Of a stretch of DNA of 29,807 nt, positions 22,396-29,807 are shown in pieces. Location of the stretch: positions 1 through 29,807 of the forward strand of contig CALALP010000017.1 in assembly GCA_937925515.1 (NCBI GenBank), read 5' to 3'. Positions within the stretch are counted from its first letter, which is position 1, and each line of letters starts with the position of its first letter. The stretch is from an uncultured Lachnoanaerobaculum sp. (GTDB lineage Bacteria > Bacillota > Clostridia > Lachnospirales > Lachnospiraceae). Both the position numbers and the translations under genes were made by a program. The notes beneath the pieces were generated by a model. It was not told where the DNA came from. It ran no database searches and saw only the letters and a program-made list of their open reading frames with translations.

Positions 22396-24150
22396 CTATA
22401 CATTAAATATGCTCCCACCTATAAACTCCCTTAGAATTGAATTTCTAAGCACATTTTCAGACGGTATCACTAGAAAATAATCTAAAAAGTCTAAAAGCCT
22501 CTTTGCCTCGTCATACTCCTTACTTTCCTGTAAAACACTATAAAGCAAATTTTGTGCATAAGGTTTTAAGATAGCAAGTTCATAAATAAGAGCCGAGTTA
22601 AATACTACATCTGCACTTTCCTGATATGGGAAAATGTTTTCGTCCTCTCCTTTTCTTACAGAATTCCACATTTCAAGCGTGCTTGTTGCATTAATTCCCC
22701 TATTTTCAGAATCTCTTACCATTCTCCTAAGTAGCCTACCGTCAGTTGTATTAATACGATTATTAGCATCAATATTTAACTGAGTAAGTGCTGAAATATA
22801 AATTTTATATTTAAACTCTTTTGGCAATTTATATAACAACTCATCATTTAAACAATGAATCCCCTCTATAACAAGTATATCCTCTTTTCCAAGCTTAAGT
22901 ATCTCTCCCTGTTCTCTTTGCCCTGTTTTAAAATTAAACCTAGGCATTTGTACACTTTCGCCCTCTAAAAGCCTTGCTATATCTTCATTTAATTTCTCAA
23001 CATTTATTGCCTTTAATGACTCAAAATCATAGTTTCCCTGTTCATCTTTTGGGGTGTCTACTCTATCCTTAAAATAATTATCCACTGCAACAGGATGTGG
23101 TACAAAACCATTTGCAAGAAGTTGTGAAGATAATCTATATGAAAATGTAGTCTTTCCGGAAGATGACGGACCTGCTATCATAACAAGTTTGACCTTATCT
23201 CTTTTTGCTATTTCCTGTGCAATATCTCCTATATTCTTTTCCATAGTAGCCTCTGCCATTAACAAAAGCTCGGTAGAATTTCCCAAAGTAATACATTCAT
23301 TTAAAGAACCTATATCCGACATATTAAGTTTTTGCCCCCACAAGGTATCTTTCATAAGTCTGTCAAAAATCTTATCAGTAGGTTTAAAATGTGGAAGTTC
23401 ATCAGGTTTTGTATAATGTGGTATAAGTATTATAAAACCGTCCTTATATTCCATTAAATCAAAGGCATATATACTTTCTAAATCTAAAACAACTCCACCT
23501 ACAAAATATCCCAAAAAATCCTCTAAAACATAAATTGACTCATTTGAATTTCCTCTATATTTAAAAAGTATCTCCCTGTCTTTCATACCACTTGCCTTAA
23601 AAAACTCCAAACACCAATTAGCATCTTCTTTAAGTTCTATAATCTTTTTCTTTGAATTTATAACTTCCTGCATATTTCCTTTTAAGGCAGTTACAAACTC
23701 TTTCGTAATATTAATCTCTTTATCAATGCTTATGTAAAGTCCATTTCCTGTGGAAAACTCAACATAAGAAGAATTATAAAACCTACTTGAATTTTCTGAT
23801 AACTTTTTAGCGTCAATCTTAGTAGTTGATAAATCATCTAATTTTTTAAATACGTCTACATTTTCCATAATATTGGTTTTAAAATCAGGATAAAATGTAT
23901 TCATTGTTTTGCTAAATGCTATATTAAACAAAAATACAACTGTATTTTCATAAGCTTTTCTAGCTTTTTTATCTTTAATAGTAAAAAATTCCAGCATAGA
24001 ATCTTCTTTTAAAGTTTCATCAACATTTACAAATCTAAAATCCTTTTTAACTAAAAGCAATCTGTCCGTGCTTTTGCTTACTCTTTTATATATATCAATA
24101 AACTTTGTATTTAAACCAAAGTCCTCTACTTTTGCAAATACTTTAAACAT
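22396..24150 (-). CDS. Nucleoside (uridine-type) kinase with N-terminal TGS/ThrRS-like region
   Basis: 584 aa. The C-terminal third is a uridine-kinase/phosphoribulokinase-like P-loop domain: MIAGPSSSGKTTFSYRL with Walker A at 327-334, VAVDNYFKDRVDTPKDEQGNYDFES, DILVIEGIHCLND (Walker B), and RLLRRMVRDSENRG. The N-terminal part resembles the TGS and second additional domain of threonyl-tRNA synthetase, a domain order common in clostridial nucleoside kinases. It probably phosphorylates uridine or cytidine; the real substrate is unproven. It is preceded eight bases upstream by nif3 and has an AGGAGG ribosome site. Confidence 0.88.
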   Translation of the reverse strand: MFKVFAKVEDFGLNTKFIDIYKRVSKSTDRLLLVKKDFRFVNVDETLKEDSMLEFFTIKDKKARKAYENTVVFLFNIAFSKTMNTFYPDFKTNIMENVDVFKKLDDLSTTKIDAKKLSENSSRFYNSSYVEFSTGNGLYISIDKEINITKEFVTALKGNMQEVINSKKKIIELKEDANWCLEFFKASGMKDREILFKYRGNSNESIYVLEDFLGYFVGGVVLDLESIYAFDLMEYKDGFIILIPHYTKPDELPHFKPTDKIFDRLMKDTLWGQKLNMSDIGSLNECITLGNSTELLLMAEATMEKNIGDIAQEIAKRDKVKLVMIAGPSSSGKTTFSYRLSSQLLANGFVPHPVAVDNYFKDRVDTPKDEQGNYDFESLKAINVEKLNEDIARLLEGESVQMPRFNFKTGQREQGEILKLGKEDILVIEGIHCLNDELLYKLPKEFKYKIYISALTQLNIDANNRINTTDGRLLRRMVRDSENRGINATSTLEMWNSVRKGEDENIFPYQESADVVFNSALIYELAILKPYAQNLLYSVLQESKEYDEAKRLLDFLDYFLVIPSENVLRNSILREFIGGSIFNV

Positions 24151-24158
24151 AAAACCTC

Positions 24159-24971
24159 CTACATAACTACATCAGGAATATCTTTTCTAAATTTCACTAT
24201 CTCAATTTCATTAGGAAGTATATCAGTTAATTTTTCAAACATATCTTCAATAAATATATGTTCAATGCCATAATGACCTGCGTCAATTATACATATTCCT
24301 GCCTCTCTTGCATCTATCCCCTCATGGTGAGTAATATCTCCTGTAATTAGAACCTGAGCATTTTTCTTTAATGCCTCCTTATACATGCCCTTTCCTGACC
24401 CCGGGGAAATCGCCGCTCTTTCAATAAGCGTATCTTGTAATAATTCACTTCCATAAACTCTCACAAACTCAAGTTCAAATTTATCTTTTACAAGTTCTAC
24501 TAAATCCTTAAGACTTAAACTTTTACTAAGCTTTCCAACCTTTCCGATGCCTAAAGCCTTAGTTTCATTTTCAAGTTCCAACTCATTTGTTTTTTCCAAA
24601 ACTTCTCCACTTATGTCTAAAAGTTTCGCTGTTTTATCAGCCATACAATTATAGGCAATGTCATAATTTGTGTGCATTGAAATAAGTGAAATTTTATTTT
24701 CAATAAGGCTTAAAAGCCTTTTTCCTGTTATATCAGTATCGACTATTTTCTTTAAACCTGTAAATATAAGTGGGTGATGTGTAATAATAAGGTCAACTTT
24801 TTCAGTAATTGCATAACTTACAACTTCGCTTGTAGCATCGAGAGCAAGCAATATTTTTTTTACCTCTTTATCATTTCTACCTACTAAAAAGCCTGAATTA
24901 TCAAAGTCCATAGCCAAAGAAACAGGCATAATTTCGTTTAATTTTTCAAAAATTTCTCTACAATTCATCAA
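24159..24971 (-). CDS. Nif3-like dinuclear metal-centre protein
   Basis: Member of the Nif3/GTP-cyclohydrolase-I-type-2 family, 270 aa, which assembles into a hexameric toroid with two metals per subunit. Metal-site landmarks are LIITHHPLIFTGLKK and, near the C-terminus, ITGDITHHEG and IDAGHYGIEHIFIED. The biochemical role is unsettled across bacteria. The start overlaps trmK by 14 bases, implying translational coupling. trmK and nif3 are near-constant neighbours in Firmicutes. Confidence 0.93.
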   Translation of the reverse strand: MMNCREIFEKLNEIMPVSLAMDFDNSGFLVGRNDKEVKKILLALDATSEVVSYAITEKVDLIITHHPLIFTGLKKIVDTDITGKRLLSLIENKISLISMHTNYDIAYNCMADKTAKLLDISGEVLEKTNELELENETKALGIGKVGKLSKSLSLKDLVELVKDKFELEFVRVYGSELLQDTLIERAAISPGSGKGMYKEALKKNAQVLITGDITHHEGIDAREAGICIIDAGHYGIEHIFIEDMFEKLTDILPNEIEIVKFRKDIPDVVM

Positions 24972-25653
24972 GTGCCTCCTCTACTATACTTATATAACTT
25001 TTAACCTCATTCTTTCGTTTTTCTATCTCAAAAGTATTCTCTTTTATACTAAGTTTCTCATATATTTCATTGTACTTATTTAGTTCCTTTTCTAAATACT
25101 GTTTAAGTACCTTTGATTTCTTGGCTAAAAGCATTTTCCCAAAGTATAAATCTTTTTCTGAAACAAAAGTTTTTGTTTTTTTGTAAAATGCCTTTATAAT
25201 GACATAATATTTGCCCTCATCAATAAGCATTTCCTCATCTTCTATAAAAAAGTCATTTTCATATAAATACTTTCTAAAGTCATACCAATCAGATTGTGGG
25301 GATAATATAAACTCCTTGACACTCATTCTTAAATCTTTTCTTTTTTCTAATATCTCAGTTATTAAATTTCCACCCATACCTGAAATTATGACAGTGCCGG
25401 CCTCGCCCTCTTTTAGCTTTTCTAAACCGTTTGAAAGCCTTGTTTCTATCTGACCCACCAGATTATACTTTTCTATATGCTCTCTCGCCCTTTGTAGTGG
25501 TGCTTTTCTAAGGTCAAATGCCAATGCTCTTGGTGCAATTTTATTTTTTACTAAATATATAGGCACAAGTCCATGGTCAGTACCTATGTCTGCTACTACA
25601 TTTTCCCTTGTTACCATTTTTGCTATTGTTTCTAATCTCTTTGATAAATTCAT
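24958..25653 (-). CDS. trmK: tRNA (adenine(22)-N1)-methyltransferase TrmK
   Basis: SAM-dependent enzyme making m1A22 in tRNA, 231 aa, normal size. It has motif I VADIGTDHGLVPIYL (residues 20-34), the ISGMGGNLITEIL segment and FILSPQSDWYDFRKYL, all typical of TrmK, and a helical C-terminal extension. It overlaps dnaG upstream by one base (TAATG) and nif3 downstream. In most Firmicutes rpoD separates dnaG from this gene; here it does not. Confidence 0.94.
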   Translation of the reverse strand: MNLSKRLETIAKMVTRENVVADIGTDHGLVPIYLVKNKIAPRALAFDLRKAPLQRAREHIEKYNLVGQIETRLSNGLEKLKEGEAGTVIISGMGGNLITEILEKRKDLRMSVKEFILSPQSDWYDFRKYLYENDFFIEDEEMLIDEGKYYVIIKAFYKKTKTFVSEKDLYFGKMLLAKKSKVLKQYLEKELNKYNEIYEKLSIKENTFEIEKRKNEVKSYISIVEEALDEL

Positions 25654-27461
25654 TATTCTAAATGTATGCCTTTTTTCTTTAATTCTTGTTGACTAAGTGT
25701 TATCTCTTGAAGTCTTGCCATATCTGAACTCTTTGCCGCTTTTATTCTCTCTCTATCTAAGTAATAAAGTTTTACAGTAAATATAGATTCCTCTAACATT
25801 CTTTTATGATTTTCTCCTACACTTTCTGATAAACCTATACTAAGAAGTTTAGTTACAAAGTTTTGCATTTTCTCATCTTCAATGTAATCATTTATAATAC
25901 TTCCGACCTCAGTTTTACCATTTTCGTAAAGTTTATAAATCTTTGTAAGCACTTCAATATAATAATCATTTATAAATTCTTCAGGGGAAATGTTCTTTTT
26001 TATACTCTCATATAAACTTATATCTTCTGAAAGCATTGAGATTATAAAGCCCTGACTTTTTAGGATTTCTTTTTCCTTAGCACTTAGTTTATTATTTGAA
26101 GTACTTTTATTTGGGGAAATGTTTTTGTTTTGGGAAATGTTTTTATTTGCGACATTTTTATTTACACTAATATCTTTTTTATTCCCCTGCTTTAAATCAA
26201 TTAAGTTTTTCATATACTCATAGCTAATATTTTGTTCTTTGCATACAGATTGCATATAATTTTCTCTTTCAAAATTTTCATCAAATAAAAGCAGTCTATC
26301 TGCAATTTCCCTATAAAATAATGTCTTTTGCTCAGGGTCTATTAAATCATAATCAGTTTTTAAAATATCTATTTCCCATAAAAACGCATTTTTAGCATTT
26401 TCAATTCTTTCTAAAAACTTTTCCTTACCTAAATTAACTATAAACTCATCAGGGTCTTTAAATGGTTTCATATTTAAAACTCTAACACTTATACCTAGTT
26501 CCCTTAAAATAGGAATTGCCTTTTTAGCGGCATTTACACCTGCATTATCTGAATCATAAGTAATTATAATTTTTTGCTTATATTTTTTTATAAGGCGTAC
26601 ATGCCCTAGTGTAAGTGCTGTCCCAAGTGAGGCAATCGCATTTTTAAAGCCTGCTTGATGAAGTGCAATCACATCCATATATCCCTCACACAATAAAAAA
26701 TAATCTTCGCTTGAAGATTTCGCAAAGTTAAGACCATATAAATTCTGACCTTTTTTAAATATAATGCTTTCAGGCGAATTGAGATATTTCGGATTTCCCT
26801 CTCCCAAGATTCTCCCCCCAAAGCCTATTACATTTCTATGAACATCTATTATAGGAAAAATAACTCTATTCCAAAATGTATCATAAGTTCCTTTTTCTGA
26901 AAACTTAACAAGCCCTGTTTGCTTTAAAATCTCATCACTATAACCAAGACCTTTTAAATATTTATGTAGTTCGCCTCTTATATTTCCTGAAAAGCCCAAA
27001 GCAAAATTTCTGATTGTATCATTATTTAATTTTCTTTTTTCAAAATATGCCATACCTGCATTTGGCAACTGCATTATTTTATGATAATAAAATCTTGCTA
27101 CCTTACTATTTATCTCAAGCAAAAGATTTCTAAGTTCTAAACTCTTTCTTTCTTCCTCACTATACTCTTTTTCAGGTAAGCTTACCCCTGCCCTTTCTGC
27201 TAAAACCTTGATTGCCTCTTTAAAGTCTATGTTTTCATATTTTCTTATAAATGAATAGACATCTCCACCTACACCACAACCGAAACATCTAAATATCTGC
27301 TTTGAGGGCGACACCATAAAAGAGGCTGTTTTTTCATTATGAAAGGGACAAACTCCTGTATAGTTTGCCCCCTTTCTTTGCAATTTCATGTAGGAGGAAA
27401 TAACTTCTACAATATCATTTTTTGAGCGAATTTCTTCTATTAAATCTTGTGGATAAAACAT
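25653..27461 (-). CDS. dnaG: DNA primase DnaG
   Basis: Synthesises RNA primers at the replication fork, 602 aa. The CHC2 zinc finger is intact (Cys38, His41, Cys59, Cys62 in CPFHNEKTASF...FRCFGCGVGG). The catalytic core follows with ERAGVSLPE, FWNRVIFPI, GFGGRILGEGNPKYLNSPE, and TOPRIM segments LCEGYMDVIALHQAG and ITYDSDNAG, holding the metal-binding Glu and Asp residues. A low-complexity linker with four copies of an NKNISx-like hexapeptide (about residues 433-458) joins the core to the helicase-binding C-terminal domain. It is the first gene of a seven-gene operon with its own promoter, starting after AAGGAGGAG. Confidence 0.97.
   Translation of the reverse strand: MFYPQDLIEEIRSKNDIVEVISSYMKLQRKGANYTGVCPFHNEKTASFMVSPSKQIFRCFGCGVGGDVYSFIRKYENIDFKEAIKVLAERAGVSLPEKEYSEEERKSLELRNLLLEINSKVARFYYHKIMQLPNAGMAYFEKRKLNNDTIRNFALGFSGNIRGELHKYLKGLGYSDEILKQTGLVKFSEKGTYDTFWNRVIFPIIDVHRNVIGFGGRILGEGNPKYLNSPESIIFKKGQNLYGLNFAKSSSEDYFLLCEGYMDVIALHQAGFKNAIASLGTALTLGHVRLIKKYKQKIIITYDSDNAGVNAAKKAIPILRELGISVRVLNMKPFKDPDEFIVNLGKEKFLERIENAKNAFLWEIDILKTDYDLIDPEQKTLFYREIADRLLLFDENFERENYMQSVCKEQNISYEYMKNLIDLKQGNKKDISVNKNVANKNISQNKNISPNKSTSNNKLSAKEKEILKSQGFIISMLSEDISLYESIKKNISPEEFINDYYIEVLTKIYKLYENGKTEVGSIINDYIEDEKMQNFVTKLLSIGLSESVGENHKRMLEESIFTVKLYYLDRERIKAAKSSDMARLQEITLSQQELKKKGIHLE
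26090..26165 (-). repeat. Hexapeptide-encoding tandem repeat in dnaG
   Basis: About four 18-bp units encode NKNVAN, NKNISQ, NKNISP, NKSTSN. Two neighbouring units are nearly identical in DNA, which suggests slippage expansion. It lies in the linker between the primase core and the DnaB-interacting domain, so length change would probably be tolerated. Confidence 0.75.
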
Positions 27462-27486
27462 ATCTCCTCCTTATCGTTTATTTTTT

Positions 27487-27515
27487 AATATACCACATTT
27501 TTAGTATTATTACAA
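27487..27515 (-). promoter_or_regulatory. dnaG operon promoter
   Basis: On the minus strand there is TTGTAA, a 17-base spacer and TATATT, about 25 bases before the dnaG start codon. It lies between MITE copy 4 and dnaG. Confidence 0.6.
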
Positions 27516-27531
27516 ATAGCAGAAACTAAGT

Positions 27532-27690
27532 GAGGGTATTGCAAAATAACCGTCCATATATACTTGTCCCCCTACGGGGGACAAGTATATAATAGAAAGT
27601 ATTTAAATTAGCAAATATGGTTTTCTTAATTTCTCTATGGAAAACAAAGAAAATAACACTGCTAATAAAAACTAATTTTGCAACACCCTC
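27532..27690 (-). mobile_element. MITE-like hairpin element, copy 4 (inverted)
   Basis: A 159-bp copy in the opposite orientation. It has the best-preserved ends, GAGGGTATTGCAAAAT and ATTTTGCAACACCCTC. The hairpin at 27558-27590 has stem ATATACTTGTCCCCC with GGGGGACAAGTATAT. Compared with copies 1-3 one pair of the stem is changed on both arms (T-A to A-T), so pairing is retained. It separates nox from the dnaG promoter, leaving that promoter intact. Confidence 0.85.
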
Positions 27691-27723
27691 AATATACATT
27701 ATATAATTTATAAATTTTAAATA

Positions 27724-29079
27724 TTATTTTGCAAGCCCTAACTCTTTATTTAACCAATTAATTGCAGCAACTGTTACATAGTTATATGGCTGATTGAAGT
27801 GAGGCATAAAGAAAATATCTAAAAGTGCCAACTCTGCCATAGTAACTTTCTTTTGAATAGCAAGTGAGAACATATTTATCATTGCAGACATATCATAAGT
27901 TGAAGTCAACTGACAACCAACAATCTGCTTATTATCTTTTCTATAAACAATCCTAATCTTTACCATAGGATTTTCAACTTCCATAAACATTGGTAGTTGT
28001 GTATCTTCAAAATCTGAATATTCTACTTCAATTCCCTCTGCTTTTGCAGCTGCAACACTTAAACCTGTACTTACAAGTCTTTGATCATAAATCATTAATG
28101 CAGATGAACCTTGTACTCCAAGACTTTCTACCTTTGTACCACATATATTATGACCTGCAACAATTCCACTTCTTACTGCGTTTGTTGCGAGGGCAATGTA
28201 ATTTGTTCTGCCTCTTGCATTATCAAAAAGTGTAGCACAATCGCCTATTGCATATACATCAGGGTCAGAAGTTCTCTGAGTTAAATCAGTCAAATAAGCA
28301 CCATTTTTATAAAGTTGTAAATGCTCCTTGCCAAGTTCATTATTAGGTCTAAAGCCGATTGCACACACAACCATATCAGCATCATAAACACCCTTGTCAG
28401 TTACAACTGCTTTAACCTTTGTTTCTCCCTTAAACTCAACCACCTTTTCTCCAAGTGCAAACTTAATGCCATGCTCTTGCATCTTTGTCTTTAAAATGTC
28501 GGAAAACTCAGGGTCATAATACACATTAAGTATATAATCTACCATGTCTATAAGAGTTACACTCTTTCCAAGTCTTTCAAATGCCTCTGCAAGCTCAACT
28601 CCAATATATCCACCACCAAGAACTACTACATTTTTAATATTAGGATCTTCTAGCTTTGCAATAACATCTTGTGCATTTTGATAAAGCTTTACCATTTGTA
28701 CATTTTCCAAATCTATTCCCTTAATATTAGGCCTATTTGGAATAGAACCGGTTGCAAATACCAGCTTGTCATAGCTATCATAGCCCTCTGTACCGTCCTC
28801 ATATCTCACATGAACTTGTTTCTTATCAAAATCAACAGATAAAATCTCTGTATTCATGTAAACCTTTGCTCCTTTTGATACAAAGTCCTCTGCCTTTTGA
28901 TAAAAGAGCTTTTCTCCTGAACAAATTTGTCTACCAATCCATAATGCCATACCACAACCTAAGAAAGAAATATTGCTATTTTTCTCATATATTGTCAGCT
29001 CATTTCCCGGATATGATAAAATTGTGTTTGCACAAGCAGTGCCTGCATGGTTTGAACCTATAAGAATAATCTTTGACAT
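27724..29079 (-). CDS. nox: NADH oxidase / CoA-disulfide-reductase-type flavoprotein
   Basis: FAD-dependent pyridine-nucleotide disulfide oxidoreductase, 451 aa. The first Rossmann motif is IILIGSNHAGTACANT. The redox-active single cysteine is Cys42 in SFLGCGMALW, the same position as in water-forming NADH oxidases. The NADH-binding motif is VVLGGGYIGVELAEAF, and the FAD C-terminal motif is DVYAIGDCATLFDN. It most likely reduces O2 to water with NADH, protecting oxygen-sensitive enzymes such as FldI/FldBC; CoA-disulfide reductase is the alternative. It starts ten bases after the LprI-like gene with GGAGGA, so the two are cotranscribed. Confidence 0.92.
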   Translation of the reverse strand: MSKIILIGSNHAGTACANTILSYPGNELTIYEKNSNISFLGCGMALWIGRQICSGEKLFYQKAEDFVSKGAKVYMNTEILSVDFDKKQVHVRYEDGTEGYDSYDKLVFATGSIPNRPNIKGIDLENVQMVKLYQNAQDVIAKLEDPNIKNVVVLGGGYIGVELAEAFERLGKSVTLIDMVDYILNVYYDPEFSDILKTKMQEHGIKFALGEKVVEFKGETKVKAVVTDKGVYDADMVVCAIGFRPNNELGKEHLQLYKNGAYLTDLTQRTSDPDVYAIGDCATLFDNARGRTNYIALATNAVRSGIVAGHNICGTKVESLGVQGSSALMIYDQRLVSTGLSVAAAKAEGIEVEYSDFEDTQLPMFMEVENPMVKIRIVYRKDNKQIVGCQLTSTYDMSAMINMFSLAIQKKVTMAELALLDIFFMPHFNQPYNYVTVAAINWLNKELGLAK

Positions 29080-29089
29080 GGGTGTCCTC

Positions 29090-29644
29090 CTATTTTTCTA
29101 AAACATCTTTATAATTTTTCAGCAATTCATAAGCCCTATTCCTAGTAGCCTCCTTTATAAACTTAATATACTTAAGGTCCTTTGAATCACTGTCAATTTC
29201 AGTACCTGCAATTTCTGCCGCTTTCTTATCCCTGCTTTTTCTCCACTCATCTTGAGAGTTTACAAGCTTTGATATATCAGCATCATCAATTCTATTAAGT
29301 ATAACTTCCTCAATACTTTTTAATTCATTTTCCCAAAGTGTAAGTATACTATTTTCAAAATTGATTTTTTCCAAGTAAGTATAGTTATCTTTAGGTTCTT
29401 TTTGACTTTTAATTTCTCTATCAAGCTCTACAAGCCTTTTAAGTGAAGTATAAAAGTCATTTTCTTGTAAATCTGTATCTTTTGAGCCTGTTCCTGCAAT
29501 CATAGCAATGGTGGGAGTAATTTCATTTTCAGAATAATATTTCTTTCTGGCATAGGATATAAAGGTATCTGTCAAAATGCTTGAAATAATACCCAATATA
29601 ACAACCCAAAATATAATACTTTTTTTATAAGAATTCTTATCCAT
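29090..29644 (-). CDS. Membrane-anchored LprI-like (DUF1311) protein
   Basis: 184 aa from the chosen start. Residues about 8-27 (KSIIFWVVILGIISSILTDT) form one membrane segment with a basic start; the rest would be outside the cell. The C-terminal half resembles the LprI/DUF1311 domain found in lysozyme-inhibitor-like proteins: LWENELKSIEEVIL, LVNSQDEWRKSRDKKAAEIAG, RNRAYELLKNY. The match is by pattern only. An ATG four codons upstream has no ribosome site, whereas this one follows GGTGG, so I prefer it. Cotranscription with nox suggests an envelope or stress setting. The inhibitor role is inference. Confidence 0.75.
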   Translation of the reverse strand: MDKNSYKKSIIFWVVILGIISSILTDTFISYARKKYYSENEITPTIAMIAGTGSKDTDLQENDFYTSLKRLVELDREIKSQKEPKDNYTYLEKINFENSILTLWENELKSIEEVILNRIDDADISKLVNSQDEWRKSRDKKAAEIAGTEIDSDSKDLKYIKFIKEATRNRAYELLKNYKDVLEK

Positions 29645-29780
29645 AAATACCACCATAAACTATAAAATAGCAAACAATCAATTACGATATAAATATAACA
29701 TACTTGTAGAATATTTTAAATAGCTAATGCAAAATTTAATATTTATTTTATTAAAGCCAATTTCTAATGATTAATGGGGG

Positions 29781-29807
29781 GATGCCCTCGCCGACGGCGA
29801 GGGCATC
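29781..29807. repeat. GC-rich perfect palindrome at the right window edge
   Basis: The 13-base arms GATGCCCTCGCCG and CGGCGAGGGCATC are perfectly complementary around one central A, preceded by GGGGG. Reverse-complemented, it reads hairpin then CCCCCCAT, the same arrangement as at the left edge. Differences between the two copies are matched on both arms, so the stem is kept. Confidence 0.85.

Noticed and set aside
905..27690. Repeated elements as a CRISPR array
   Set aside because: Copies are about 150-160 bp, lie 6-12 kb apart, have inverted ends, and no cas genes are present.

Overview
This is 29.8 kb of AT-rich, densely coding DNA. It most likely comes from an anaerobic, amino-acid-fermenting member of the Clostridia, of Lachnospiraceae or Peptostreptococcaceae type. 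The evidence is low-GC codon use, strong AGGAGG ribosome sites, a TPP-riboswitch-controlled thiT, a TGS-domain nucleoside kinase, trmK-nif3 behind dnaG, and a reductive Stickland operon. I cannot name the species. Nearly all genes lie on the minus strand.

Layout, left to right. (1) 1-850: thiT, a vitamin-uptake S component, with its TPP riboswitch, terminator and promoter. (2) 1091-11606: a nine-gene minus-strand operon, transcribed fldI, fldB, fldC, a YkvI-type transporter, fldA, an acyl-CoA ligase, acdA, etfB, etfA. It converts an aryl-lactate (from phenylalanine, tyrosine or tryptophan) to the aryl-acryloyl-CoA through a radical 2-hydroxyacyl-CoA dehydratase, and then to the aryl-propionyl-CoA. 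The CoA is recycled by FldA. The ligase could prime the cycle and the transporter could move substrate or product. The aminotransferase and aryl-lactate dehydrogenase are not in the window. (3) 12.0-16.5 kb: a patch of orphans and decaying genes. It holds an unknown 156-aa protein, a lone sugar-type ABC permease that reads into its terminator, a C-terminal piece of an Rpn-type nuclease, ybaK, a chimera of PrdC/RnfC-like and TSUP sequence, and a broken LysR gene. (4) 16.5-19.4 kb: thrS and a divergent membrane-anchored acidic protein. (5) 19.8-27.5 kb: a tight minus-strand housekeeping operon, dnaG-trmK-nif3-nucleoside kinase-Fic remnant-ogg-brnQ, with no rpoD between dnaG and trmK. (6) 27.7-29.7 kb: an LprI-like membrane protein and an NADH oxidase.

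Two repeat systems overlay this. Four copies of a roughly 150-160 bp MITE-like element (905-1056, 6930-7080, 19450-19606, and 27532-27690 inverted) share terminal inverted repeats resembling GGGTGTTGCAAAA and a strong internal hairpin whose stem shows compensatory changes. One copy sits inside the fld operon. In addition, both ends of the window are GC-rich perfect palindromes with a shared core, in inverted orientation, each followed by a C tract. The window probably is a contig that broke at a genome-wide palindromic repeat.

A recurring theme is genes that kept their ends but lost their middle or their toxic domain (PrdC, TSUP, LysR, Fic, Rpn). The most unusual items are the palindrome family, the hairpin MITE family, the PrdC-TSUP chimera, and the Fic and Rpn remnants, which each retain the half known or suspected to be inhibitory.
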